A DNA stretch of 64,000 nt from Filimonas zeae (GTDB lineage: Bacteria > Bacteroidota > Bacteroidia > Chitinophagales > Chitinophagaceae), in contig NZ_BMIB01000004.1 of assembly GCF_014641615.1 (NCBI RefSeq), positions 806,001 through 870,000 of the forward strand, given 5' to 3'. Under the pieces are notes generated by a model. That model searched no databases. It was not told where the DNA came from and saw nothing but the letters and a program-made list of their open reading frames with translations. Positions 15,593 to 25,192 of the stretch are shown one piece after another; the stretch's first letter is position 1, and each line of letters begins with the position of its first letter. Position numbers and translations under genes: made by a program.

Positions 15593-18052
15593 TTAGGGCT
15601 TCCCACCGCCAATTCCGCCACCTGCACCATCCACACGCTTGCTTTCGTCTTCCGAAGCAGTCTTACGCTGGCGTGCAGCCTTCACCTGGTTATTACCAAA
15701 GCGCCAGGTAAAGCTCAGCTTCAGCAGGCGGCTTTCCCAGCCACCTTTTGTAAACACATGCTGGCCGGCAAAATCACTGGTTGCTCTCCAGCGCATGGTC
15801 TGGAATACATCACTTACCGTAGCCTTAAACGTACCCTTACCTTTTAATATCGTTTTCTGCGCACCGGCATCTACACTCCACATACTGCGGGTTTTAAACG
15901 TACCCTGCCATATAGAAGGAGAAGAAAACCAGCCGCTTACTTCTGCGGTAATAGTAGGTGTTACCTTATACGTGTTCTGTGCATAGAACAATACGTTAAA
16001 CGCATCCAGATTAATGGTTCTGCCCTTACCAAAATCAGCCTTGTAATGCGAGTAATTGTTGGTAAGGCTAAAGAAGCCGTTATACTTTTTAATACTCAAA
16101 GGCATGCTTATGTTCAGGCTTACCGCATCCTGATTAGCCAGATTCTTTTTGGTAATAAAGCTTTTAGACTTATCAATGGTATCTATCAGCTGCGTAAACA
16201 CACTGTTGATGCGGCTGTAGTTTAAACTGGTTGTTAACTGATACTTGTACAGGAAGGTTACCCCTACACTGTTGGTATACTGTGGCATTAACTGCGTATT
16301 ACCTTTCTGATAGGTATACTCATCCAGCTTAAACTCAAAAGGGTTTAAGTCCTGATATGCAGGGCGATCTATACGGCGGCTGTACGAGAACGTCCACTGC
16401 TTCATCGGGTTCTTGTTCAGCGTAACCGCAGCGCTGGGGAACAGATCTGTATAGTTGCGGGTGAAAGAAGAATCGTATGCTACATACTGACCGTTCTCCC
16501 ACTTCTCACCTTGTGATGTACCTTTTGCATTGGTATTTTCTGCACGCACGCCCACTTGTACCATAAAGCCTTTGTACTGGCGGTTATAGTTTACATACAG
16601 GGCGTTGATGTTTTCTGTGTATTTAAAATCGTTACTGCGTAGGGTATCTTTCACTTTAGTGCTGGTAAATACATTGTAGCGCTCAAAGTTGTTGGTGCTT
16701 TCTGTATAGCCTGCTTTACCACCGTAACCCAGTTTACCTTTCTTAAAGTCCTGCTCGTAATCAGCCTTTAAGGAGTAGGTATTGATTTTGGTAGGCGCAA
16801 TCATATTATATACCACACGGCTTAATTCCGTTTTGCCATCCGGCGTAAGGTATACGTTGGGCTGGTACTGATCGCTTTTGATATCATAGTATCCGTAATC
16901 AAAGTCTACGTTTAAAGAGCGACCGGAGGTATCTATGTAACGATAGTTAAGGTTAGTGGTTACGTTTTTACGGTTGCTGGCAATGCTGTTATCTGCCAGT
17001 AATTGCTTCTGCTGTGTATTGGTAGGCGCATAGGTAATCAGCGTACGGCTGTCCATACCCTGTGTACCATCACTAAAGCTACCGTTTACCATTACCCCAA
17101 ACGTGCTGCGGCTGCTGGCATAATAATCCATACCCGCTTTAAACGTGTGGCTGCTGGCGTTGTTGGTATTTACAGAGTGCTGGTTAAACAGCGTATCCAG
17201 CTGGTTACGATCCATAAACATGAAAAATTCGTTCAGGCTTCTGTTGTAGTTATAGTTACCAAACAGGTTTACCTTACCCTGGCGCTGATTCAATGCCAGT
17301 GCTGCGTTGTACTTGGAATACACGCCAATGTTATAACCGGCAGTAAGTGAACCGTTGGTACCGTAAGATTTGTTTTTCTTTAAACGGATGTTGATGATAC
17401 CTGCATTACCCGCCGCTTCATATTTGGCAGAAGGGTTGGTAATCAGTTCAATCGCTTCAATCTGCGTGCTCTGGATGGTTTTCAGATAATCGCTCAGGTC
17501 TTTGCCGGATAAAGGCGAAGGGCGTCCATCAATAAACACCTGCACGCCGTTCTTTCCTGCCAGGCTCAGGTTATCATCTTTATCTACCTGTACCCCGGGC
17601 GATTTACGCAGCAGTTCTAACGCATCGTTACCTACCGCGTTAATACTGTTTTCTACGTTCACCACCATTTTATCAGCCCTTACTTCTATCATTGGCTTTT
17701 TGCTTACCACCGTAACACCCTGCGAGGCTTCTGCTACGGTTTTGGTAACGGTAAGCGCAGGCACATTTACATCTGCCGCGGCTACATCAATTACACCCGA
17801 AAAACGTGGCTGATAACCCACGAAAGATGAACTTACCAGGTATTTACCTGCGGTTACGGTTCTGAAACGGAAAGCCCCGTCTTTATCAGTTGTGCCCAGC
17901 TTCACCAGGCTGGAGTCTTTGGCTTTTAACAGTGAAACAGTAGCATTGGCAATACTCTTACCATTTTCATCAATTACGCTTCCTTTTATATCCTGTGCGT
18001 AAGTATAGACTAACGACAGAATCAGGATGCCAGACAGTAGAAATTTTCTCAT
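15593..18052 (-). CDS. TonB-dependent-receptor-like outer-membrane protein
   Basis: An 819-residue outer-membrane beta-barrel protein. A signal peptide (residues 1-19) is followed by a carboxypeptidase-regulatory-like beta sandwich (GSVIDENGKSIANATVSLL, residues 23-105). A plug-like domain follows (VEVRADKMVVNVENSI; FIDGRPSPLSGKDLSDYLKT; IELITNPSAKYEAAGNAGII, to about 225), then a large barrel rich in aromatic/Tyr strands of the OMP_b-brl_3 type. Such proteins import large substrates, but the ligand cannot be inferred. No SusD partner is adjacent, so it is not a canonical PUL receptor. The tail is short and glycine-rich. Confidence 0.88.
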   Translation of the reverse strand: MRKFLLSGILILSLVYTYAQDIKGSVIDENGKSIANATVSLLKAKDSSLVKLGTTDKDGAFRFRTVTAGKYLVSSSFVGYQPRFSGVIDVAAADVNVPALTVTKTVAEASQGVTVVSKKPMIEVRADKMVVNVENSINAVGNDALELLRKSPGVQVDKDDNLSLAGKNGVQVFIDGRPSPLSGKDLSDYLKTIQSTQIEAIELITNPSAKYEAAGNAGIINIRLKKNKSYGTNGSLTAGYNIGVYSKYNAALALNQRQGKVNLFGNYNYNRSLNEFFMFMDRNQLDTLFNQHSVNTNNASSHTFKAGMDYYASSRSTFGVMVNGSFSDGTQGMDSRTLITYAPTNTQQKQLLADNSIASNRKNVTTNLNYRYIDTSGRSLNVDFDYGYYDIKSDQYQPNVYLTPDGKTELSRVVYNMIAPTKINTYSLKADYEQDFKKGKLGYGGKAGYTESTNNFERYNVFTSTKVKDTLRSNDFKYTENINALYVNYNRQYKGFMVQVGVRAENTNAKGTSQGEKWENGQYVAYDSSFTRNYTDLFPSAAVTLNKNPMKQWTFSYSRRIDRPAYQDLNPFEFKLDEYTYQKGNTQLMPQYTNSVGVTFLYKYQLTTSLNYSRINSVFTQLIDTIDKSKSFITKKNLANQDAVSLNISMPLSIKKYNGFFSLTNNYSHYKADFGKGRTINLDAFNVLFYAQNTYKVTPTITAEVSGWFSSPSIWQGTFKTRSMWSVDAGAQKTILKGKGTFKATVSDVFQTMRWRATSDFAGQHVFTKGGWESRLLKLSFTWRFGNNQVKAARQRKTASEDESKRVDGAGGGIGGGKP

Positions 18053-18277
18053 GATTGTGCTTTTACCCCTTATTGGTAGGCAAAGTTGTTATTTCATTAC
18101 AAGTAATTTTTATTCTCCTACACTAACGGCGTTTATTGAAACATGAGTGGTAGCCGCCTGTCCATTTGGCAGCATAGCCATTTTGTAGTACCTTTCCACG
18201 GCAGATTATGAGGAACAGATAATTACGTGTTAGCGATTGCCGCCATTAGTTAATAACCTAAACCAATCTTTACTATC

Positions 18278-19261
18278 ATGCCAGCAGCCCAGGCGAACGT
18301 GTTATGGCGGGCCCTTAACCGGAACACAATCCTAAACGTATCATTCCTGTTGATATGTATGTGTTTTGTTATGCCTTCTTTTGCACAAACCCCTGTGGGC
18401 GATAGTGTTAAACCTGCTACCGATACTATTGTTAAGGTAAAAACTGATACACCAGCCAGACCGGTGGCAGATACACCTGTAATAAAAAAAGATACTACCC
18501 TGCCGGCAACACCGGCACCGGTGATAAATACAGATTCTACCCGGGGCGATGCAGACACTGCTACGGTTACTACTGCTGCCGGTTCTGATACCACACGTAA
18601 AAAGCCAGGCGCTACAGACAGTTTGTCTAACGGCCCCCAAACCAACCTCTCTTCCCAACCCATGCTGGGCCGTTCCAGTACTACCGCGCCGGTAAACGAG
18701 GGCGAGATAGGCAAACTGGAAGACTGTGAAATTCCGTTTACCATGGCATATGCCATTAAAAACATGAGCTTTAAAGAGCTGGATACCCTGCGTATTGAGT
18801 TTCAGAAGATTATTCTGGAAGATGAGGAAGAGAAGATCATCACTATTAAAATGCGTTACCGCGACGATCATATTGTGGGTTACATGACCCAGGCGCCTAT
18901 ACACCACTCCAACAAGTATGTAATTGTAAACCTGCCCATTAATGTAAAAATTGAATGGTGCTGCGTACCCGATTCCACACACCCCAGCAAACATTGTGTA
19001 ACCAGCCATGCCGAGCTTATTGCCACCGATACTACCCAGCACTGTAAAGCATGGGTACAGATGGACGATGGCACGGATATGGTAGAACAACTGGCTGCCA
19101 ATCAACGGAAAATTGATCTTACTAAGTACAAAAAGAAGCGGAAATTCAACCTGTTTGGCTTTCTGAATGTATTTAAGAAGAAAAAGAACAAGAGCAAACT
19201 CGTACCTGTACCCATGGATAAATCCATGGACGAAATCATGAATCCGAAAGGTAATGCGTAA
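18278..19261 (+). CDS. Hypothetical exported protein with Thr/Pro/Asp linker
   Basis: A 327-residue protein. An N-terminal hydrophobic stretch (NVSFLLICMCFVMPSFAQ) looks like a signal peptide preceded by about 20 basic residues. A low-complexity linker follows (residues 38-135, repeats of TDT, DTT and PAT), then a folded domain (about 145-275) with six cysteines (EDCEIPF, WCCVPD, SKHCVTS, QHCKAW). The C-terminus is strongly basic (KYKKKRKFNLF, FKKKKNKSK). I do not recognise a family. The Cys content and export signal suggest an envelope protein with disulfides. Alternative downstream start sites (MCFVMPS) are possible. Confidence 0.65.
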   Translation: MPAAQANVLWRALNRNTILNVSFLLICMCFVMPSFAQTPVGDSVKPATDTIVKVKTDTPARPVADTPVIKKDTTLPATPAPVINTDSTRGDADTATVTTAAGSDTTRKKPGATDSLSNGPQTNLSSQPMLGRSSTTAPVNEGEIGKLEDCEIPFTMAYAIKNMSFKELDTLRIEFQKIILEDEEEKIITIKMRYRDDHIVGYMTQAPIHHSNKYVIVNLPINVKIEWCCVPDSTHPSKHCVTSHAELIATDTTQHCKAWVQMDDGTDMVEQLAANQRKIDLTKYKKKRKFNLFGFLNVFKKKKNKSKLVPVPMDKSMDEIMNPKGNA

Positions 19262-19322
19262 TTTCACGTAGTGTACATAAGAGATTGCCTGCCCGTATTG
19301 TGCGGTTTCAACAGGAAGAAGT

Positions 19323-21980
19323 ATGAGTGCAGAACAACAACGACTTAAAGCAAACTCGGGTAAAAAAGTAGCGCTGGAGCAATGGGGCCCTTATCTGGCT
19401 GACAGACAATGGGGTACTGTTCGGGAAGATTACAGTGAGAACGGTGACGCATGGAATTACTTTCCTTTCAGTCATGCACACAGCCGTGCCTACCGGTGGG
19501 GGGAAGATGGAATAGGCGGTATATCTGATTTTTTTCAGAACCTCTGTTTTAGCGTAGCCCTTTGGAATGGTAAAGACCCTATTCTGAAAGAAAGACTTTT
19601 TGGCCTGGGCAACTACGAAGGCAACCACGGTGAGGATGTAAAAGAATTGTATTACTACCTGGATAACCTGCCTACCCACTACTATATGCAGATGCTGTAC
19701 AAGTATCCGCAAAACGAATTCCCTTACGAAGAACTACAGGAAAAGAACCGCAGCCGTACCAAGCTGGAAACAGAGTACGAGTTGCTGGATACAGGTGCGT
19801 TTAAAAACAACGAATACTTTGATGTATTTATTACTTACGCCAAGCACAACAAAAGAGACATTGCTATTAAAATAGAGGTGGTAAACCGGGGCACTAAAGA
19901 AGCGCCCGTAACGGTGGTACCTACCCTGTGGTTTTACAACCGCTGGCAGTATGGTGGGGTAGATAAGAAACCGCAGATAAGCCGCGTAAATGATTATACC
20001 GTAAAAGCAAAGCACGAAAGGCTGGGCACATATTACATGTATTATCAGAAGAGCGATCTGCAGCTGTTTACCGAAAACGAAACCAACAACGAAAAGCTGT
20101 TTAAAAAGCCCAATGTAACGCCTTACGTAAAAGATGCGTTTCACGATGCTATTATTCATAAGAAGAATACCGATGCTTTACGTAAGCTGGACAAAGGCAC
20201 CAAGTTTGCGCCGGTATACTCCTGCAAACTGAAAGGCGGCGAACGGAAAACCTTCCACCTCCGTTTATCAGAAGCACTGACTGATGATCCGTTCGGGCAC
20301 GGGCAGGAACATATTTTCGCGCAGCGTAAGGCAGAAGCAGATGAGTTTTACAAAGCCGTATTACCCGCCAATATTTCTGAAGAGTTACGCAAAGTACAGC
20401 GTCAGGCCCTGGCAGGGTTGCTCTGGAGCAAACAGTATTACCACTTCGATATAGAACGCTGGTTATCCCAATCAGACGGTATCAGTCCCAACCAGGAAAG
20501 GCAGACCGGCCGTAACCACGACTGGCAACACCTGAAAAACCAGGACATTATACTCATGCCCGACAAATGGGAGTACCCCTGGTATGCGGCGTGGGATCTG
20601 GCTTTTCACTGTATTCCCATGGCTATGATAGACCCCAACTATGCCAAGCATCAGCTGGTATTGATTATGCGGGAATGGTATATGAAGCCGGATGGTCAAT
20701 TGCCTGCCTACGAATGGAACTTCAGCGATGTAAACCCGCCGGTGCACGCCTGGGCTGCCCTGCAGGTGTATCATATAGAGAAAAAGCAAACCGGCAAAGG
20801 AGATATCGCGTTCCTCAAACGCATTTTTCAGAAGCTGCTCATCAACTTTACCTGGTGGATTAACCGTAAAGACCCCAACGGCAACAACATCTTTGAAGGG
20901 GGCTTTCTGGGGCTGGATAACATAGGGGTGTTTAACCGCAGTATTCAGCTGCATGGCCAGATGGAGCTGGAGCAGGCCGATGGCACCAGCTGGATGGGTA
21001 TGTACGCCCTTAACCTGATGGATATGGCTATTGAAATAGCCATGCACGATATTTCGTTTGAAGATACTGCTACCAAATTCTTTGAGCACTTTGTACTGAT
21101 AGCAGAGGCCCTGAACGAACTGGGTATGTGGGATGAGGAAGACAAGTTCTTCTACGATATGCTGGTAACACCTGGTGCACAGCCCCTGCGTTTAAAAATA
21201 CAGTCCATCGTAGGCCTTACACCACTGTTTGCTGTATCGGTAATTGAGCGGAATGTACTGCGCAGGTTAGATGACTTTACCAAGCGCATTACCTGGTTTG
21301 AAAACTACCGCCTAAAAAACAACAAGTTCTGGCCCAACGAAGAGCGTGCCGGTGGCGAAAAAATATTGCTGTCGCTGATACCCAAAGAAAAGCTGGTAGC
21401 CCTGATGGAGCGGCTGTTAAACGAAACAGAATTTCTGTCTACCGGTGGCATCAGAGCCTTATCTAAATACCACGAGCAGCATCCATATACGGTTACCATA
21501 GACGAAACAGATTACTCCATTCAATACGACCCCGGAGATTCTACGTCTAACTTCTTTGGCGGTAACAGTAACTGGCGTGGCCCGGTGTGGATGCCTATTA
21601 ACTATCTGATTATACAGGCTATTAAACGGTATGGTGAGTTTTATGAAGACCATCTTACCATGGAATACCCTACCGGCTCGGGCAAGCGCTATACCCTTAC
21701 CGAAATAGCCGACGAGCTTACCCAACGCGTGATAAGCCTGTTTGAAAAAGATGCTGAAGGCAAGCGTAAGCTGCATGGAGAGTACAACTGGTTTTACCAG
21801 CAGCCCGGCAACGAGCACCTGATTCTTTTCTATGAGTATTTCCACGGCGATACCGGCAGCGGCTTAGGCGCCAACCACCAGACAGGCTGGACGGCCCTGG
21901 TAGCCGAACTGCTGAACGAAACAGCGGAACAACACAGAGTAGTGCCTACGGTTATTGATAACCCGGCACCTGCTAAATAA
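19323..21980 (+). CDS. GH63-like (mannosyl-oligosaccharide glucosidase-family) glucosidase
   Basis: An 885-residue protein without a signal peptide, so cytoplasmic. It belongs to the (alpha/alpha)6-barrel glucosidase group related to GH63/MGH1. Recognisable blocks are WNYFPFSHAHSRAYRWGED (N-terminal), NHDWQHLKNQDIILMPDKWE and YPWYAAWDLAFH, LPAYEWNFSDVNPPVHAWA, EGGFLGLDNIGVFNRS, and GGNSNWRGPVWMPINYL near the C-terminus. The acidic residues in WAAWDLA- and ADGTSW-type loops are candidate catalytic groups. The substrate is uncertain: known bacterial members act on alpha-glucosides or glycosylglycerate-type compounds. It is a stand-alone gene. Confidence 0.85.
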   Translation: MSAEQQRLKANSGKKVALEQWGPYLADRQWGTVREDYSENGDAWNYFPFSHAHSRAYRWGEDGIGGISDFFQNLCFSVALWNGKDPILKERLFGLGNYEGNHGEDVKELYYYLDNLPTHYYMQMLYKYPQNEFPYEELQEKNRSRTKLETEYELLDTGAFKNNEYFDVFITYAKHNKRDIAIKIEVVNRGTKEAPVTVVPTLWFYNRWQYGGVDKKPQISRVNDYTVKAKHERLGTYYMYYQKSDLQLFTENETNNEKLFKKPNVTPYVKDAFHDAIIHKKNTDALRKLDKGTKFAPVYSCKLKGGERKTFHLRLSEALTDDPFGHGQEHIFAQRKAEADEFYKAVLPANISEELRKVQRQALAGLLWSKQYYHFDIERWLSQSDGISPNQERQTGRNHDWQHLKNQDIILMPDKWEYPWYAAWDLAFHCIPMAMIDPNYAKHQLVLIMREWYMKPDGQLPAYEWNFSDVNPPVHAWAALQVYHIEKKQTGKGDIAFLKRIFQKLLINFTWWINRKDPNGNNIFEGGFLGLDNIGVFNRSIQLHGQMELEQADGTSWMGMYALNLMDMAIEIAMHDISFEDTATKFFEHFVLIAEALNELGMWDEEDKFFYDMLVTPGAQPLRLKIQSIVGLTPLFAVSVIERNVLRRLDDFTKRITWFENYRLKNNKFWPNEERAGGEKILLSLIPKEKLVALMERLLNETEFLSTGGIRALSKYHEQHPYTVTIDETDYSIQYDPGDSTSNFFGGNSNWRGPVWMPINYLIIQAIKRYGEFYEDHLTMEYPTGSGKRYTLTEIADELTQRVISLFEKDAEGKRKLHGEYNWFYQQPGNEHLILFYEYFHGDTGSGLGANHQTGWTALVAELLNETAEQHRVVPTVIDNPAPAK

Positions 21981-22000
21981 TATCTTCCCAACCATGGCTT

Positions 22001-22028
22001 GCATTTTGCCTTACCAAAGGTAAAATGC
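22001..22028 (+). promoter_or_regulatory. Inverted repeat just before the glycosylase start codon
   Basis: GCATTTT-GCCTTACCAAAGG-TAAAATGC forms a hairpin (7-bp outer stem, 4-bp inner CCTT/AAGG) ending 1 base before the ATG at 22030. It could be an operator or mask the initiation region. No T-run follows, so it is not a terminator. Confidence 0.4.
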
Positions 22029-22029
22029 T

Positions 22030-22758
22030 ATGCCAGAGGGACCATCTATTGTAATACTCCGCGAAGCCCTGGAGCCATTTACCGGCCAGCGTGTGCAGGA
22101 CATTTCAGCCCCGGCAGCCGTACCTGTGGAGCAGTTACTGCACCAGAAGGTTACCGCCTTTAAAAGCTGGGGTAAACACTTTCTTATCTGTTTTAAAAGC
22201 GGCACCATACGCATACACCTGCTGTTGTTTGGCAGCTACCGCATTAATGAAGAACGCACTATAAAACCACGGCTACGTCTGGAATTTAAAACCGGCTATG
22301 TAAACTTCTACACCTCTTCCGTTCTGTTTCTGCCACAGCCAGCCGATGAACTGTACGACTGGAGTGCCGACGTAATGAACGAACACTGGGATGCAAAAGC
22401 CGCACGTAAAAAGCTGAAAGCCATACCTGATACACTCATTTGCGATGCACTGCTGGATCAGCAGCTATTTGCAGGCGTAGGCAATATTATTAAAAATGAA
22501 GTACTGTGGCGCCTGCGCATACACCCGGAAAGCCATACGGGCAATATACCCACCGCAAAAATTACCGCCTTACTAAAGGAAGCAGTAAAATACAGCTTTG
22601 AGTTTTTAGACTGGAAAAAACAAGGTGTGCTAAAAAAGCACTGGCAGGCACATACAAAGAAAACATGCCCGCGGTGCGATATACCTTTTGTTAAAAAGTA
22701 CACAGGTAAAACCAAACGGAGAAGCTTCTTCTGCACCAACTGCCAGGTACAGTATTAA
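22030..22758 (+). CDS. Fpg/Nei-family DNA glycosylase/AP lyase
   Basis: A 242-residue base-excision-repair enzyme. The N-terminus MPEGPSIVILREALEPFTG supplies the catalytic proline and glutamate (P2, E3), with a conserved lysine in SWGKHFLICF. The helix-two-turn-helix is in DALLDQQLFAGVGNIIKNEVLWR, and the C-terminal zinc finger is CPRC...CTNCQ (four cysteines). This is most similar to the Nei/endonuclease VIII side of the family, typical for Bacteroidetes. It excises oxidised bases; exact specificity is not readable. The upstream hairpin may affect its translation. Confidence 0.88.
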   Translation: MPEGPSIVILREALEPFTGQRVQDISAPAAVPVEQLLHQKVTAFKSWGKHFLICFKSGTIRIHLLLFGSYRINEERTIKPRLRLEFKTGYVNFYTSSVLFLPQPADELYDWSADVMNEHWDAKAARKKLKAIPDTLICDALLDQQLFAGVGNIIKNEVLWRLRIHPESHTGNIPTAKITALLKEAVKYSFEFLDWKKQGVLKKHWQAHTKKTCPRCDIPFVKKYTGKTKRRSFFCTNCQVQY

Positions 22759-22889
22759 CTGGGGTTTCAGGCAAAATAATCCCCACCGCAGTAGCAGCCA
22801 GTGCCCGTTACTCAACCTGTGGCTGCCATGGCACAGGTTTTTTGTTTTAAATATTGTTCACATAATCAGCTAACTAAAATTCAATAACT

Positions 22890-23443
22890 ATGGCAACACT
22901 AACAGGAAAGAAAGTAGCGATTTTAACAGAGCACGGTTTTGAGAAGTAGAGTTGACCAGTCCTAAAAAGGCACTGGAAGAAGCAGGTGCAGAAGTGAAGA
23001 TTGTATCTATGCAAAAAGGAACCGTAAAAGCCTGGGATAAAGACCATTGGAGTATAGAACTGCCTGTTGATATAGCATTAAGCGAAGCGCGGGCAGAAGA
23101 CTTTGATGCCCTGCTGGTACCCGGTGGTGTATTAAACCCAGACCAGATGCGTGCGCAGCAGGAATATGTAGCCTTTGCCAGGCACTTTCTGGAAGAAGGC
23201 AAACCCTTGGCAGCCATTTGCCACGGCCCGCAACTATTAATAGAAACTGGCTTACTGGACGGCCGTCATATGACTTCTTACCCTTCCGTTAAAACCGACC
23301 TCATCAACGCAGGCGTACAATGGGAAGACAAAGAAGTAATAACAGACAACGGCCTGGTCACCAGCCGCAGCCCGGAAGACCTGCCGGCTTTTAACAAAAA
23401 AGTAATTGAAGAGATTCAGGAAGGCGTACATGCGCATGCGTGA
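22890..23443 (+). pseudogene. DJ-1/PfpI-family protein with a frameshift after codon 19
   Basis: The true start at 22890 (MATLTGKKVAILTEHGFEK) hits a TAG at 22947, but one frame over the protein continues as VELTSPKKALEEAGAEVKIV to 23443. One missing base at about 22941-22946 (GAG-AAG where GAG-GAA is expected) restores a complete type 1 glutamine amidotransferase-like protein of about 184 residues. The nucleophile elbow AAICHGPQLL (Cys) is intact, as is LVPGGVLNPDQMR. This is either a real inactivating deletion or a sequencing/assembly error in a short repeat-poor stretch. If intact, it is a DJ-1/PfpI-type stress protein or deglycase. Confidence 0.85.
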
Positions 23444-23520
23444 TTGTATTAAATGTAATAGAAAAGCCCTGAGGGTCAACTAAACGAAAAATGACTCCAT
23501 CAGGTGCCAGAATAAAACGA
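23440..23520 (-). pseudogene. Relic of a VOC/glyoxalase-like protein C-terminus
   Basis: On the minus strand the frame reads RFILAPDGVIFRLVDPQGF then SITF, which looks like the PDG...DPxG end of a glyoxalase/VOC-fold protein. It has no start, no N-terminal half and no proper stop; it runs into antisense of the DJ-1/PfpI gene. I read it as a decayed gene fragment. Confidence is limited because only about 25 residues carry the signal. Confidence 0.35.
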
Positions 23521-23550
23521 GGGTGTATCCAGCTACGATACACCTTCGTT
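23516..23550. terminator. Hairpin between convergent genes
   Basis: AACGA-G-GGTGTATC / GATACACC-T-TCGTT, a 13-bp stem with one mismatch and a 7-base loop. The minus-strand side is followed by TTTT and the plus side by ATTCTT. It probably terminates the plus-strand DJ-1/PfpI gene and the minus-strand S41 region, or is a remnant. Confidence 0.45.
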
Positions 23551-23623
23551 ATTCTTATCCCTGATGAGCCAACTCCTTTATTCAATCAAGTCTGGCCTGC
23601 TATATATATAGCTACTATATCCG

Positions 23624-25105
23624 CTATTCCGCAGAAACCAGTGTAAGTATCCGTTGCTTCCAATCATCGTACCCGCATACAATATCCTCAAACCGCGGCA
23701 CAAATTCCCTGTCAGGAATTACCCCTCTGTTGCCATCTCTGCCTTTGGTAGCAAACTCCTGAAACACCAGAGAGGTGTGCGCAGTAATACCCGAATAAGG
23801 CAGGGTAAGATTCAAGCCCAGCACCGCTCCACCGCCGGTAAACGAACCCGAAGTTTCCTGTCCGATAATAAAGGCCCGGTTATTAGACTGTGCTACAGCC
23901 GCAAACGTAGAAGCAGCAGAAGCGGTAACGCCGTTTACCAGCAGAAACACTTTTCCATGATACCCATTAGCCTGCGGCTGCATTAACTCCAGTTCTTTGG
24001 CCAGCTCGCTTATTTTTGCATAGCTTCTACCATTCTTCAGCGGCTCAATAAACGCATACTTATTGGTAATTACTTCTTTGGGAGCATCACTGGCAGCGAG
24101 TACAGAATCGTGATCGGTAATTAAGTACTCTGCATTCATAAACCGGGTGGGGGTATCAATCAGATAACTCATTACATAGGCCGCCAGTTCCTCTTCACCG
24201 CCGTCGTTGTTCATAAGATTGATGATCAGCGTATCTGTCTGCTGCTTACGTATAGCTGCAAACAAGGAGTCTATATCTTTTTTAAACACCTTTTTATCTG
24301 CGCCAAAAGTACGCACGGTAAGCAGTGCAGTATGTGTTTCAGGAAACTCCACACGCCACTGATGCTTAGCCAACTCCCTGCCTTTAGCATCGGCATTCAG
24401 CACTATTTTATTAACCGGGTTTTTCATAGCCAGCTGGTTAATGCGCTCCAGAGACAGGTCTTTACTAAACTGTTTGCGGATAAGTGCGCCGGTACGTGTT
24501 TTTACCACTATCTCATAACTATCCGGCCGCTCTATAAAAAAGTTGTACAGTAAACCGAACGCCATGGAAGACATGGCGTAATCTTTTGATACCGTCATAA
24601 ACCCGTCAGAAGGCATGTACTTATGCAGCGCCCGTCGTATGCTGTCTACCGGTTTGCCATTAATACTTACCATTTCATCACCCGGCCGTATAGTAGTATC
24701 TGCCGTGCCGTTGATTATTATAAAAGGCTTATCCCCCGCCAGAAATAGCTGAAAGGGTAGAAAGTGCAACGTCTTAGCTACATTAAACCAGTCTTTTCCC
24801 ATGTTACAATAAGTATGTTCGCAGCCTACCGTAGCAATCAGAAAAGCAATCTTCTTATAAAATCCGGTAAAGGGCAATGTTTGTTCCAGGGTGTTTTCCA
24901 GGCTGTCCATTATTCCCTGCATCCTTTCTTTTGGGTGGCGGGCATACAAGCCGGGGTGAGTGTTTTCCAGCCGGGTACGCAGGTAGCGGAAATCACTTTT
25001 CATTCCCTCAGGCGTAAGCACTCTGTCCAGCTGCACCTTCTGCGCATTTATTGCTGTGCAAATAGAAAACAGAAATAAGACGATTAGTAAATAAGTCCGT
25101 TGCAT
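23624..25105 (-). CDS. S41-family peptidase (tail-specific-protease-like), exported
   Basis: A 493-residue exported protease-like protein. It begins with a signal peptide (MQRTYLLIVLFLFSICTAINA), followed by an N-terminal helical domain. A PDZ-like part comes next (GDEMVSINGKPVDSIR, residues 140-165), then the C-terminal S41 fold, in which NGVTASAASTFAAVAQ carries the serine nucleophile region. Length and order fit the S41 branch seen in Bacteroidetes, where most members are periplasmic. The substrate is unknown. It is downstream of the AraC-icmF pair on the same strand but separated by 87 bases, so probably a separate unit. Confidence 0.82.
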   Translation of the reverse strand: MQRTYLLIVLFLFSICTAINAQKVQLDRVLTPEGMKSDFRYLRTRLENTHPGLYARHPKERMQGIMDSLENTLEQTLPFTGFYKKIAFLIATVGCEHTYCNMGKDWFNVAKTLHFLPFQLFLAGDKPFIIINGTADTTIRPGDEMVSINGKPVDSIRRALHKYMPSDGFMTVSKDYAMSSMAFGLLYNFFIERPDSYEIVVKTRTGALIRKQFSKDLSLERINQLAMKNPVNKIVLNADAKGRELAKHQWRVEFPETHTALLTVRTFGADKKVFKKDIDSLFAAIRKQQTDTLIINLMNNDGGEEELAAYVMSYLIDTPTRFMNAEYLITDHDSVLAASDAPKEVITNKYAFIEPLKNGRSYAKISELAKELELMQPQANGYHGKVFLLVNGVTASAASTFAAVAQSNNRAFIIGQETSGSFTGGGAVLGLNLTLPYSGITAHTSLVFQEFATKGRDGNRGVIPDREFVPRFEDIVCGYDDWKQRILTLVSAE

Positions 25106-25192
25106 CTTTTTATTTTCAAAACTGGCGGATTTTACGGCAACAGCCCCGCAAAGCAGTAATCAAATCCGGATTTGAGCAGTGTTGAAGGCCGC

